Of a DNA stretch of 64,000 bases, positions 9,985 through 20,855 are shown one piece after another. The notes under the pieces were generated by a model. The model worked only from the letters and a program-made list of their open reading frames with translations. It was not told where the DNA came from and did not search any database. The position numbers and the translations under genes were made by a program. The stretch comes from CAWDBV01 sp963800705 (GTDB lineage Bacteria > Actinomycetota > Thermoleophilia > Solirubrobacterales > 70-9): the NCBI GenBank assembly GCA_963800705.1, contig CAWDBV010000005.1:701557-765556 (forward strand), written 5' to 3'. Numbering within the stretch: position 1 is the stretch's first letter; every line of letters starts with the position of its first letter.

Positions 9985-11465
9985 CTACCTCCTCTTCTTC
10001 TTCACGCATTTGCCCTTGCGCAGCTTGCGGCCCTTCTTGCACTTCTTGGCGGGCGCGACGGGCCGCGGCCGCGGCCGGGGCAGGGGCCAAGGGAGCAACC
10101 GGCGGAATCTCCGGGACGGCAACCGACGGTAGGCCGACGCCGAGTGGCGTCGAGCCCTGACTCGACTCGGTGGTTGCGGTCGTCGGGTGGTTGCCGGTGA
10201 TCTGATGCGTGCCGAGCGCACTCGGCGTATAGGTGACCTGACAGTTGGACTGGGAAATTCCGGCCGGCGCCAGGGTGCAGGTCGAAGCGCTGAATCCCCC
10301 GGGAGAGTCGGAGCTGAGCTGGACCGTCCCTCCGGGTGAACCGATGCCGCCCGAGGCGAAGACCGTCGCGGTGCAAGCGCTGGCCGATGCAAGAAAGATC
10401 GAAGCCGGGGCGCAGGCGAGCGTCGTATTCGTAGTGCGGCCGATCTCGTCGGCGCCGATATCGGGGATCGCGCTGACTGTCCGCGACTGCCCGTCGATGT
10501 CCTCGGTGCCGCTCGATCCGTCGGTCGCGCCGAGGTTGATGGTCGATGCCGAACTCGGCAGCTGGTGGTAGCCGTCGGCGGCGAATGTCGGGGCGACTGA
10601 ATGGTTATTTCCGCCATCCGTGAGCACGGCCCCGAACCCGACACTGTTACCCCCGTAATTCGAATGGTCGAATTGGAGCTCGATCTGGCCGGCCCCGAGC
10701 TCGTTCACCTCCACGTCTGTTCCGGGGCTGCGCGCAATCACGCTCTTCGCGAAGAAGGTCACGTTCTCGGTGTTCCCGAGGAACTTGATGCCGGTTCCGG
10801 CTCGCTTCGGAGGCCAGCGCCGTGACCCCGCGGAGGTCGGGCGTGGTCGCGATGGTGGGGCCGCTTGTTCCGGACCCGACCGCGACCCCGCCGCTCGTCA
10901 GGCAGACGCTGTTTCGGAGCAGGCCGCCATCGATTTCACACGCGGTCGCGGCGATTGGCCCGGTCGCGCGAGAGATCAGGCCGTCGATGACCCCTCCCGG
11001 GGCCGCCATGATCACGTTCGATGGCCTGTGTGCGACCGGGGTTCTGATCTCGAGGTGGGAGAGCGTCCCTGTGACGGTGAACGCCGGCTGGGCGATGGTG
11101 TTGTTGATCTGAAGTACCGGTCGCGGTTTGCCGGCCTCGCCGTGGATGTCCCCGGCCACCTGAGTGACAGTGCCGGTCGGGCCCAGATCACCTCCGTTGG
11201 CGAGGTTGCTGTCGAGATAGTGGCCGGGCGTGATCACGACCGAATCGGCCGGATCGACCCCGACGCCCGCCGCGGCCTCGGCGATGCTGCACCGGAGCGC
11301 GAAAATGCTCGAGCTCTGGCAGTTGGCCGCGGGCGCGTTCCCGCCCGGCGCGGCGTATCGCGTCACTCCGCCCGCCGAGGCCAGAGCGGCACCGAAAACT
11401 CCGAATACGGTCGCGATGATCGCGGTCGCGAACACCGTCCTTACGGCCATCCTTGGGCCAATCAC
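9985..11465 (-). pseudogene. Paralogous secreted beta-helix/Ig-like protein, interrupted by two frameshifts
   Basis: GTG at 11465 lies 7 bases after GGAGG. The signal peptide and the 'GGVTRYAAPGGNAPAANC' block are nearly the same as in the next gene. The first frame runs to about 10805. There 'ALASEAS' continues in another frame as 'GTGIKFLGN..TFFAKSVIARSPGTDVEVNEL', matching the paralogue. A second shift near 10050, in a GC-rich Ala/Pro stretch, is needed to reach the tail 'CKKGRKLRKGKCVKKKRR' ending at 9985. Everything else is intact (Ig-like block with 'GTHQITGN'), so this may be a working gene with two sequencing errors rather than a true pseudogene. Confidence 0.72.
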
Positions 11466-11614
11466 TGTGAAGCCTCCCTGTCCAGGGGTTACTGCCGGCG
11501 GAGGCCAAGCGAATGGCGAGTCAGGTCAATCGGCTAGTCAGCCGATCAGCTCCCGTCTACAGCTGAACTGACCAGGCTACAGCAATACCCGGCACCCATT
11601 GAGCCCTTCCAAAA

Positions 11615-11637
11615 AGAGGCACCGCTACGGGATTCGA
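11615..11637. repeat. Displaced copy of the tRNA-Glu 3' end (attachment-site-like direct repeat)
   Basis: This 23-base stretch beginning AGAGGCACCGCTACGG matches 13406-13429, which is the 3' acceptor and T-arm end of tRNA-Glu plus five flanking bases, with one G missing. Orientation is the same. The two copies bracket a single gene (11674-13395). That is the geometry left by site-specific integration at a tRNA 3' end; no integrase is present between them. Confidence 0.7.
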
Positions 11638-11673
11638 TACCGTTCTCCCACCAACCATTTAGGAGGGAACGAG

Positions 11674-13395
11674 TTGAGATTCGCAGGCTTGGGGATCGGT
11701 TTGGCGGGGCTGGTGCTTTGGCTGGCGCCGTCTGCATTCGCGGCGACAATCCCCGTCAACATCGTCGCCGACGCGGTCAACGACGACGCGAACTGCTCGC
11801 TTCGCGAGGCGATCGGCACCGCGCAAGCCAACGCGCCGGACCCCCTTGATGGCTGCGTAGACGGCGAGAGCGCCGTCGCCGACGTCGTCACCCTCAAGGC
11901 CCCCGACAGCAACTACATGCTTGGGGGAGCGGCCGACGAGGACTCGAACGTCGGCGGCGACCTCGACGTGAGGCAGCCGCCGGGCGCCGACGCCGGACTG
12001 ACGATCAAGGGAGACCTGGACCCGGTTGCCGGCCCGCTCGACGTGATCGACGGAGCCAGCAACGACCGGGTGATCCATGTCCTCGCGACCACACCGGTGA
12101 CGGTCGACACGGTTGGGATCGTGGATGGCCTCACGGGCGGCGACGGCGGCGGCATCTTCGCCGCCACGGGCAGCTCACTTACGGTGAAGGCAAGCTTCGT
12201 GTTCAGAAACGTAGCCGGCCGCGGGGGCGGGATCTACAAGGACTCGGGCGGCTCGCTGAGCATCTCGGACACCTCGATCGGGGGGCCGAACGCCATGTCG
12301 CCGAAGGGGAACACGGCGGGCCTGGCCGGCGGCGGTCTCTACTCGGAGGTCGGGGCGAGCATCGTCCGCACCGTGGTCGAGGACAACACGGCCACCCAGG
12401 GCGCGAACGCGACTGATACCGAGCTCCGGGGCGGAGGGATCGCGATCCAAGCGTCAACCGGCACATCCCTGATCCAGGACTCGACGATCAAGGACAACGA
12501 CGTCAACTCCGCGGAAGACGACGACGTGGCGCACGGCGCGGGAGTCGATCTCATCGGCGTCGCGCCGCTTCGGATCACCGGCAGCACGATCAGCGGCAAC
12601 AACGTCTTCACCCACACTCCGGGTGGACTCTGCCCTTGCCCACGGCCGGGCGGCGGCGGGATCTGGCAGGACGCTTTCACCTCGCTCGAGGCGCTCAACA
12701 CGACGATCTCGGGGAACAGCACGACAGGGCCGGCCGTCGACGCCGGTGGCGCGATCGCCACATCGTTCCCGGCGGCGACGGCTACGACGAAGCTCGTGCA
12801 CACGACGATCGCCCTCAACACCACCGACGGGGCGCTCGACGGGATCGCCAACAGCGGCACCCTGACCCTGCGCGGGTCACTGATCAACCAGGCGGGCGAG
12901 GGATGCGAGGCGGCGGCTGTCGCCGATGCCTACAACGTCGACGCCGGTGAGAGCTGCGTCGGGCCTCCCGGCGACACCGACCTCCCCGGCACGCTGGCGA
13001 TGCCCGAGTTCTTGGCGGACAACGGCGGCCCGACCGAGACCCACGCCCTTCCAACAATGAGCCCGGCCCTCGACGCCGTCCCGCCCGCGGCCTGCCTCGA
13101 CCTCGCCTCGGCGCCGCTTCTCGTCGACCAACGGGGTGCCCAGCGCCCATTCGCCGCGGGCTGCGACGCCGGCTCCTACGAGCGCGTCAGCTGCAACGGC
13201 GTCGTCACGGTCACCCCCTGCGCGGTCGATCCCAGCCCGGCGCCGCCCTCCGGCGGGGGGACCGCCCCGCTCGCGACAGCACCAGCGGCGGCGGCGGCGG
13301 CGCGCTGCAAGAAGAAGCGCAAGCGCCGTCGTGCAGCCACGAGCGCAAAGCGGAAAAAGAAGACCTGCACGAAGAAGCGGCGACGAAAGAAGTAG
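11674..13395 (+). CDS. Secreted CSLREA-domain beta-helix protein with basic tail, between tRNA-Glu-end repeats
   Basis: About 573 residues. TTG at 11674 is chosen because a perfect AGGAGG lies 7 bases upstream and a signal peptide follows ('FAGLGIGLAGLVLWLAPSAFA'). CSLREA motif 'NCSLREAIGTA' at ~45. Beta-helix repeats ('GGGIYKDSGGSLSISDTSIGG', 'TTISGNS'), then the choice-of-anchor Q ending 'CDAGSYERV'. The C-terminal 45 residues are Pro/Ala then Lys/Arg with two Cys. It is flanked by direct repeats of the tRNA-Glu 3' end, so it may have arrived as a small integrated unit. Ligand or function not known. Confidence 0.85.
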   Translation: MRFAGLGIGLAGLVLWLAPSAFAATIPVNIVADAVNDDANCSLREAIGTAQANAPDPLDGCVDGESAVADVVTLKAPDSNYMLGGAADEDSNVGGDLDVRQPPGADAGLTIKGDLDPVAGPLDVIDGASNDRVIHVLATTPVTVDTVGIVDGLTGGDGGGIFAATGSSLTVKASFVFRNVAGRGGGIYKDSGGSLSISDTSIGGPNAMSPKGNTAGLAGGGLYSEVGASIVRTVVEDNTATQGANATDTELRGGGIAIQASTGTSLIQDSTIKDNDVNSAEDDDVAHGAGVDLIGVAPLRITGSTISGNNVFTHTPGGLCPCPRPGGGGIWQDAFTSLEALNTTISGNSTTGPAVDAGGAIATSFPAATATTKLVHTTIALNTTDGALDGIANSGTLTLRGSLINQAGEGCEAAAVADAYNVDAGESCVGPPGDTDLPGTLAMPEFLADNGGPTETHALPTMSPALDAVPPAACLDLASAPLLVDQRGAQRPFAAGCDAGSYERVSCNGVVTVTPCAVDPSPAPPSGGGTAPLATAPAAAAAARCKKKRKRRRAATSAKRKKKTCTKKRRRKK

Positions 13396-13410
13396 CACCC
13401 GACCGAGAGG

Positions 13411-13483
13411 CACCGCTACGGGGATTCGAACCCCGGTTTCCGGACTGAGAATCCGGCGTCCTAGTCCCCTAGACGATAGCGGC
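13411..13483 (-). tRNA. tRNA-Glu (CTC)
   Basis: The minus-strand sequence folds as a standard tRNA. Acceptor arms are GCCGCTA and TAGCGGT with discriminator G. The D arm is GTCTAG..CTAGGAC, typical of Glu tRNAs. Anticodon stem CCGGA/TCCGG holds loop TTCTCAG, anticodon CTC. The T arm is CCGGGGTTCGAATCCCCG. No encoded CCA. A TAGAAT -10-like hexamer lies 14 bases upstream (13503-13498). Its 3' end is duplicated at 11615-11637. Confidence 0.93.
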
Positions 13484-13546
13484 GAGAACGAGCCGAAATT
13501 CTATCGAGGCGGCTCGGCGATGCCACGGTAATCTTGAAACCCCCAC

Positions 13547-13630
<84 letters not shown>

Positions 13631-13671
13631 TCGATGTGTGACGAAACGGGTTCTGCTCCGTAGAAGGGACG

Positions 13672-15490
13672 ATGGGCGGGAACAAACGCAAACTGATCGC
13701 GGTCTCGGTGGCGGCGCTGCTCGCCGTCGGCGGCGCGGCCGCTCCCGGCTCCGCGACTGCGAAGAAGAAGCAGGGGGCCGCGAAGAAGAAGGGCAAGCGC
13801 GGCGCGAGGGCCGGCAAGGCGCGCCTCGTCGGCTTCAACTCCTGCGGAGCGCTGCGCCGCTACTCGAGGCGCCACGGCGGCGCGGGCTCGAAGAAGCGAG
13901 TCGGAGGTGGCAGCGGCGAGGTCCTGCCCCTGGCCTCCCCGGAGGCGGACGGCCAGGGCGCCCCGGCTACCGGCCTCGGGAGCGCCGGCGAGACCCCCGC
14001 CTTCTCGCAGACCAACGTCCAGGAGCCAGGGATCGACGAGCCCGACATCGCGAAGACCGACGGCGAGCGGATCTACTCGCTTCAGGGCGGCAAGCTGCAC
14101 GTGATCGCCGCCAACCCCGAAGGGCCGCTGAAGCTTGCCTCGCTCGAATACCGAACCGGGAAGGGCGGGCGCGGGATTTCCACACCCGACGACGAGCTGC
14201 TCCTCTTTCAGGCCCGGGCGCTGATCTTCAGCCCGCTCGATTCCGGGAGGACGCTGCTCACCGACGTCGACCTCAGCGCCCCGGCCGCCCCCCGGATCGT
14301 CTCGACCGTCAACGTCGAGGGCGGCTACGTGAGCGCGCGGCTCAACGGCGCGACCGCCCGCGCCGTGTTCTCCTCCGCGCCCCAGACCCGCCCCGTCGTC
14401 CCCGACGCCGTCACCAGGGTCCCGGCGAGCGCGCGTGCGAAAAAGCGCAAGCTCGTCCAGTGCCGCGACGTCAGCCACCCGGCCCGCTTCTCGGGCCTCG
14501 ACATGCTGACCGTGCTCACGATCGACCTCGCCCGCGGCCTGCCGGCGATCGACTCCGACTCGATCACGACCGCGGGCGACACGGTCTACGGCTCGGTCGA
14601 GAGCCTCTACGTCGCGACCGAGACCTACAGCGGCCGCGCCGCCAACGCGACCACCGCGATCCACAAGTTCGACCTCGAGCCGGGGGCCACCAACTACGTC
14701 GGCAGCGGCCAGGTCGAGGGCTACATGCTGAGCCAGTTCTCGATGTCGGAGCGAAACGGCCTCCTGCGGGTGGCGAGCACCACCGATCCGACCGCCGCGC
14801 AGCGGCGCTCGGAGAGCTTCGTCACCGTGCTCGCCGACTCCGGCGGGCGGCTCGACCCGGTCGGCCGGGTCGGCAACCTCGGCCTCGGCGAGGACATCTA
14901 CGCCGTCCGCTTCATCGAAGACCTCGCCTTCGTCGTCACCTTCCGCCGCATCGACCCGCTGTACGTGATCGGGCCTCGCAATCCGACGGCTCCCGCCGTG
15001 CTCGGCGAGCTCAAGATCCAGGGCTACTCCGCCTACCTGCACCCGATCGCTCCCGGGCTGCTGCTCGGCGTCGGCCAGGACGCGACCACCGAGGGGGCGG
15101 CGCTCGGCACCCAGCTGTCGCTGTTCGACGTCTCCAACCCCGCCGCGCCGGCCCGCCTCTCCCAGCAGGTGATCTCGGACTCGAGCTCGGAGGTCGAGGA
15201 AAACCACCGCGCCTTCCTCTACTGGCCGCCAGAGCAGCTCGCGGTGGTCCCGCTCGAGGTCACCGACAAGCAGGGCCACGGGCTCAAGTTCTCCGGCGCG
15301 GCCGGCTTCCGCGCCGGGCCCGGGCATCCCGATCCAGGAGATCGCCCGCTTCAGCCACGGGACCGGGACCCAGTACCCGATCCGGCGCACGATGGTCGTC
15401 GGCGGCCGCCTCTATTCGGTCTCCGAGGGCGGCGTGCTGGCGAGCAACCTCAAGACCTTGCTGCTCGAGGCCTGGATTCCCTTCCAGTAG
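13672..15490 (+). CDS. Secreted beta-propeller-domain protein (frameshift near 15315)
   Basis: ATG at 13672 follows GAAGGGAC. Signal peptide-like N-terminus with basic KKK stretches, then 'QEPGIDEPDIAKTDGERIYSL'. This opening is characteristic of the bacterial 'beta propeller domain' family, with blades such as 'LSQFSMSERNGLLRVAST' and 'YAVRFIEDLAFVVTFRRIDPLYVI'. At ~15315 a GC-rich GGGCCCGGGC stretch shifts the frame. The expected continuation 'GPGIPIQEIARFSHG..QYPIRRTMVVGGRLYSVSEGGV' runs to a stop at 15490. One extra base explains it. Function of the family is not established; extracellular location is inferred. Confidence 0.8.
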
Positions 15491-15544
15491 GGGCCGCCTG
15501 GGTGGCGATCCGACCCGCGGAGTCATAGGGTTCCAGGGCACGAG

Positions 15545-17330
15545 ATGCCCTTCCTCTCCCCCTCACCGCCGCCGTTCGACATCGATGAGTGGAAAGCGAA
15601 GCCGCACCTCTCCCGGATAAAGCCGCTGGTCCAGGACTGGGGCCTGAACGGGTTCGGCTCCCCGACCTTCGTCTACCTGCTCTACGGCGTCAAGCTGATC
15701 ATCTGGACGCTCGCCGCCTTCTTCGTGATCTCGCTCACCCCGGGCCTCGGCAGCCTCGGGAACATCGGCGACTGGTGGACCGAGCCGATCGTGTTCCAGA
15801 AGCTCGCCATCTGGGCGCTGCTCTGGGAGATCCTCGGCCTCGGCGCCGGATCGATGCCGCTCACCTTCCGCTTCAAGCCGCTGATCGGCGGGCCGCTTTA
15901 CTGGCTGCGGACCGGAACGATGCGCCTGCCCCCCTGGCCGGACCGCGTCCCGCTGACCGCGGGCACGTCGCGCACCCCGCTCGACGTCCTGCTCTACGCC
16001 GGCGTGCTCGGCTCGGCGATCGCGCTGCTCGCGGTCTCCGGCGTCGACTCCGACGGCACCGCGGCGGGCAGGCTGCCACAGACCGGGATCGCGACGCTGC
16101 TCGTGCTGTTGGCCCTGCTCGGCCTCCGCGATAAGGTCTCGTTCCTGGGGGCGCGGCCCGAGGTCTACGTGCCGATGCTGGTCGTCGCGATGTTCGCGCC
16201 CGACCAGTGGATCGTCGCCTGGCAGTTCATCTTCCTGTTCATCTGGTGGGGCGCCGCCTCTTCGAAGCTCAACCACCACTTCCCGTTCGTCGTCTCGACC
16301 ATGGTCAGCAACGCGCCCTGGATGCGCTCGAAGGCGATCAAGCGGCGGCTGTGGCGCGACTACCCCGAGGACATGCGCCCCTCGCGCGAGGCCGCGCTCT
16401 TCTCGCACTTCGGGACGGTGCAGGAATTCACCTGGCCGTTCCTGCTCGTGTTCGTCGACAACGACGTCGTTCGCACGATCGCGATCGTCGGGATGATCCT
16501 CTTCCACCTCAACATCACCTCGATGTTCCCGCTCGCGGTGCCGCTCGAATGGAACCTGTTCATGATCTTCGGGCTCCTCTTCCTGTTCGGGCACTACGGC
16601 GACGTCCCGCTCTCCTCGCTCGATGACCCGCTGCTGATCGGCCTGCTCGCATTCTGGGGAATCGGGATGCCGATCCTCGGCAGCCTGCTGGCCCGACAAG
16701 ATCTCGTTCCTGCCGGCGATGCGCTACTACGCCGGCAACTGGGCCACCACCCAGTGGCTGTTCCGGAAGGGAAGCGGCGCCGAGGAGAAGCTCGACACCG
16801 AGCTCAAGAAGCCGGCGCGGCTGGTCGTCGAGCAGGTCGCCGAGCTCTACGACCGCGAGACCGCCGAGTACCTGCTCAACAAGGGCCTCGGGTTCCGCTC
16901 GATGCACTCGCACGGGCGGGCGTTGAACGCCCTCCTCCCCCACGCCGTCGACGACGTCGAAAGCTACGACGCCCGCGAGGGCGAGCTGATCTCGAACGTC
17001 GTCAACGGCTGGAACTTCGGCGACGCCCACTTCCACGGTAAGCAGCTGCTCGACGCAATCCAGGAGCACTGCCACTTCAAGGAGGGCGACGTTCGCGTGA
17101 TCACGCTCGAGTCCGAGCCGATGGCGGGCTCGCCCGGCCGCGGCAAGCAGCACTACAAGATCTACGACGCCGTGTCCGGGCTGGTCGAGGAGGGCGACGT
17201 CAGAGTCGCCGACATGGTCGAGGCCCAGCCCTGGCTCGACGAGTCGTTCGACTTCCCGGTCGACGTGACCGGCGGCCCGGATCCGGGCACGAAGCGCGAC
17301 GCGCCGAGCGAAGTCGCGCCCGCCGTTTGA
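15545..17330 (+). CDS. DUF3556 multi-pass membrane protein (frameshift near 16690)
   Basis: About 595 residues if the frames are joined. The N-terminus 'MPFLSPSPPPFDIDEWKAKP', followed by a Pro-Pro-Trp-Pro motif and about nine hydrophobic segments, matches DUF3556 proteins known from mycobacteria and relatives. The first frame is intact to ~16690 ('GIGMPILGSLLA'). It then continues in another frame as 'PDKISFLPAMRYYAGNWATTQWLFRKG' to a TGA at 17330. The C-terminal soluble part (~200 residues) includes 'RSMHSHGRALNALLP' and 'GWNFGDAHFHGKQL'. The stop overlaps the TTG of the oxidoreductase gene, so the two are probably made together. Molecular activity unknown. Confidence 0.8.
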
Positions 17331-18755
17331 GCACCGCGATCAGTCGTCGGCTCGGGCCCGAACGGGCTCGCCTGCGCGGCGGAGCTGGCGCGGAAAGGTG
17401 TCGAGGTCACCGTCCTCGAGGCCGAGGAGACGATCGGCGGCGGGACCCGAAGCGCCGAGCTCACCGAGCCTGGCCTCGTTCACGACGTCTGCTCGGCGGT
17501 GCATCCGATGGCGATCGGGTCTCCGTTTCTGCGCTCGCTCGAGCTCGAGCGCCACGGCCTCGAGTGGGCCTATCCCGAGGTCGACCTCGCCCATCCCTTC
17601 GACGACGGCAGCGCCGCGGTCATGCTGCGCTCGGTCGAGGAGACCGCCCGCGGGCTCGGCGAGGACGGCGCCGCCTGGACGAAGCTGTTCGGGTCGCGCG
17701 CAAAGGGCTTCGACGATCTCTTCGGTGACGACCTCGTGCGGCCGATGGCGCACCTGCCCAGCCACCCGCTGCGGCTGATCCACTTCGGCCTCCCGACCCT
17801 GGCTCCGGCGGCGACGCTCGCGAAGCGCTTCTCTCCGAGGCGGCACGGGCGCTGTGGGGCGGGCGTCGCCGCCCACGCCTTCAGCCCGCTGACCGGGCCG
17901 ATGAGCTCCGCGGTCGGCTTCGCGCTCGTGCTCGGCTGCCACACCTGGGGCTGGGGCGTCGCCCGCGGCGGCTCGCAGAAGATCGCCGACGCGCTCGCCG
18001 CGGTGATCCGCGAGCACGGCGGCAAGATCGAGACCGGGGCGCGGGTCGCCTCGCTGGCGGCGCTCCCCGACTCGGACGTGGTGGTGCTCGACCTCGCCCC
18101 AGCCGCGGTCGTCGATCTTGCCGGCGAGCGGATGCCGAGCCGGGTGGCCCGCGCCTACCGACGCTACCGCCGCGGCCCGGGCGCGTTCAAGGTCGACCTG
18201 GCGGTCGAGGGCGGCGTGCCCTGGGCGAACGAGGCCTGCGCCAAGGCGGGAACCGTGCACGCGATCGGCTCGCTCGACGAGCTCGTCGCCGCCGAGCGCG
18301 ATATCAACGGGGGGCGAATGCCGGAGCGGCCCCTGGTGCTGGTGGGCCAGCAGTACCTGGCCGACCCCTCGCGCTCGAAGGGAGACCTGCACCCCATCTG
18401 GGCCTACGCCCACGTGCCCTCCGGCTGGGAGGGCGCCGGCGACAGGGGCGGTGAGAACGTCGTGCTCGACCAGATAGAGCGCTTCGCCCCCGGCCTCCGC
18501 GAGCGGATCGTCGCCACCGCGACCCGCTCCCCCGCCGAGCTCCAGGCGCAGAACGCCAACTACGTCGGCGGCGACATCATCACCGGCGCCAACACGCCGC
18601 GCCAGATCACGGTGCGGCCGCGGGCGACCCTCTCCCCCTACAGCACCGGGATCCCGGGGGTCTACATCTGCTCCGCGGCGACCCCGCCGGGCCCTGGCGC
18701 ACACGGGATGTGCGGCTTCAACGCCGCCCGCGCGGCCTTGCACGAGATCGCCTAG
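17327..18755 (+). CDS. Phytoene-desaturase-like FAD-dependent oxidoreductase (frameshift near 17342)
   Basis: TTG start overlapping the DUF3556 stop. After five codons one extra base shifts the frame; the rest is intact. Dinucleotide-binding motif 'VVGSGPNGLACAAELARKGVEVTVLEA' (GxGxxG...E) at the N-terminus. Typical C-terminal FAD motif 'GVYICSAATPPGPGAHGMCGFNAARAAL' of the CrtI/phytoene desaturase and NAD(P)/FAD-dependent oxidoreductase family. About 475 residues, the normal length. No other carotenoid genes are nearby, so the substrate cannot be named; pairing with DUF3556 suggests membrane lipid or isoprenoid chemistry. Confidence 0.82.
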
Positions 18756-18776
18756 GGGCGTAATGTTTTCGAGGCA

Positions 18777-20822
18777 ATGAGGAGAGCAGGGATCAGCTTT
18801 GCGGCAGTGGTCCTGGCGGCACTCGCCGTGGCGGCGAGCGCGAGCGCCAACACGATCACGGTCACTTCGCTCCTCGACGACGGCACCAACTGCACGCTGC
18901 GCGAGGCGGTTGGCAGCGCCAACACCGACTCCGCGGTCGGGACCTGCACAGCCGGCAGCGGCGATGACAGGATCGAGTTCTCCAACTCGCTTTCGCTTCC
19001 CGGCACGATCACCCTCACCGGCGGCGAGCTGACGCTCGGCGCCGGCATGGGTTCGACCGACATCCTGGGACCGGGCGTCTCGCAGCTCTCGGTATCGGGG
19101 AACGACGACTCGAGGGTGTTCGTCGTCAACGGCGGTCAGACCGCGGCGGTCTCCGGCATGACGATCAGGGACGGCGAGAACACCGGATTCGGGGCCTCCG
19201 GCGGCGGCATCTTGAACGCCGGCACGCTGACCCTTGACCGGGTCAACGTCGCCGAAAACAACGTGATCGCAAACCACACCGCCGTCGGCATGGGCACCCT
19301 CGCGATCGGAACCGGTGGCGGCATCGCGAACTTCGGCACGCTCGCGATCGACCACAGCTCGATCCAGAACAACGCCGTCACCGGCACCGCGAACGGTGCA
19401 GCCGGCTTCACGGCCAGTGCGCAGGCGTACGGCGGCGGCATATACAGCGACACCGGCAGCACCCTGACCATGCTCCGGAGCACGGTCAGCGCCAACCTCG
19501 CCGGCGCGACTGCCATCAACGCAACCACGAATCAGAATTTCGCCGCCGGCGGCGGCCTCTCCGCGGTCCTCACCGCATCGGCGATCATCCGCGTGAGCAC
19601 GATCGCCGACAACTCGGTCACCGGGATTCCGATTGCGGCGCAAGCATTCGGCGGCGGCGTCCACGGCGACAGCGCCACCACGCTGACCAGCGACACGATC
19701 ACCGGCAACTCCAATCTGACGGGAGGTGGGTCGAACGTGTACGGCGACGCCTCGCTCGAGAACACGATCATCGCCAACGGCTCCGTCGGGGACAACTGCG
19801 CCGGCACGACGTCCAGCGGCCACAACCTCTCCGACGACGCGAGCTGCAACCTGGGCGGAACCGGCGACCAGCCGAGCACCGATCCGAACCTGCTCGGGCT
19901 CGGAGACTACGGCGGCCCGACCCGGACCAATCCGCCCGAGCCGCCGACGATGATGACGCCGACCACGGTGATCGACAAGGGCGTCGCCGCCGGCAAGATC
20001 GAGGACCAGCGCGGGCTGGACGGGACCGTGGACTTCACGAACGTCCCGCCCGCCACCGGCGGCGACAACACCGACATCGGTGCGGTCGAGATCCAGGGCG
20101 CGATCCCGACCGGCACGACGCCAGCCTCGCCCAATGACGATGACACACCTTTGGTGTTCGGCGCCGCCGAACCGGGCTCGCTTGTGGCGATGCGGACCGG
20201 CTCGAACTGCACCGGGACCCTCGTCTTCCAAACGAACGAGACCGTGTTCGTGTCTCCCGGGTTCCCGGGCGCCGGCCCTCCCAGCCTCATTCCGGCGCTG
20301 GCGCCCGACAGCCTCACCACCTATTCCGCGGACCTCCAGTACGGGACAGCTCAGTCGGAGTGCTCGCCGACGTCGGTCAGCTACATCCGCCGTCCCCAGG
20401 CTCCGCTGCTCAACGCCACGGTCCCGGGTTCCGGGTCGAACAACAACAGTCCGCTGGTCAAAGGCACGACGACGAGCGCCGGCCAAGTGACGCTCTACAC
20501 CGACGCCGCCTGCATGGGCGCCTCGGTCGGCGGAGGCCCGAGCGCGACGCTCGCCGCAGCGGGCATCCCGCTCACCACGCCGGTCCCCGACAACTCGACC
20601 ACCACCTTCTACGCGAAGCTGGAGGGCACGAACGCAACCTCTTCCTGCTCGGCGACCGGCCTGACCTACGCCGAGGTCACCCCGGCGCCTCCCTCGCCGC
20701 CGGCGTCCCCGCCGAGCACGACGACCCCGCCGTCGAACTCCACCGTCGTCACCACGACCAAGAAGTGCAAGAAGGGCCGCAAGCTGAAGCGCGGCAAGTG
20801 CGTGAAGAAAAAGAAGAAGTAG
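18777..20822 (+). CDS. Secreted CSLREA-domain beta-helix protein, tandem copy 1
   Basis: 681 residues. ATG at 18777; a TAATGT hexamer ends 10 bases upstream. Signal peptide 'FAAVVLAALAVAASASA'. CSLREA motif 'NCTLREAVGSAN'. Right-handed beta-helix repeats with GGGI turns ('SGGGILNAGTLTLDRVNV', 'GGGIYSDTGSTLTMLRST') and choice-of-anchor Q 'TDIGAVEIQ'. Two Ig-like repeats follow ('SGSNNNSPLVKGTT' in the second). The Thr/Pro linker leads to 'CKKGRKLKRGKCVKKKKK'. First of three head-to-tail paralogues, each with its own short upstream region. Function not known; probably cell-surface. Confidence 0.88.
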   Translation: MRRAGISFAAVVLAALAVAASASANTITVTSLLDDGTNCTLREAVGSANTDSAVGTCTAGSGDDRIEFSNSLSLPGTITLTGGELTLGAGMGSTDILGPGVSQLSVSGNDDSRVFVVNGGQTAAVSGMTIRDGENTGFGASGGGILNAGTLTLDRVNVAENNVIANHTAVGMGTLAIGTGGGIANFGTLAIDHSSIQNNAVTGTANGAAGFTASAQAYGGGIYSDTGSTLTMLRSTVSANLAGATAINATTNQNFAAGGGLSAVLTASAIIRVSTIADNSVTGIPIAAQAFGGGVHGDSATTLTSDTITGNSNLTGGGSNVYGDASLENTIIANGSVGDNCAGTTSSGHNLSDDASCNLGGTGDQPSTDPNLLGLGDYGGPTRTNPPEPPTMMTPTTVIDKGVAAGKIEDQRGLDGTVDFTNVPPATGGDNTDIGAVEIQGAIPTGTTPASPNDDDTPLVFGAAEPGSLVAMRTGSNCTGTLVFQTNETVFVSPGFPGAGPPSLIPALAPDSLTTYSADLQYGTAQSECSPTSVSYIRRPQAPLLNATVPGSGSNNNSPLVKGTTTSAGQVTLYTDAACMGASVGGGPSATLAAAGIPLTTPVPDNSTTTFYAKLEGTNATSSCSATGLTYAEVTPAPPSPPASPPSTTTPPSNSTVVTTTKKCKKGRKLKRGKCVKKKKK

Positions 20823-20855
20823 GCCCGTGAGGCGGGGTGTAGTGTCAGCGGCCGC

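Noticed and set aside
17340..20486. 1048-codon open frame on the minus strand
   Set aside because: It runs antisense to the desaturase-like and CSLREA genes, is dominated by Arg/Ala/Gly/Val as expected from the complement of GC-rich codons, and shows no domain motif.
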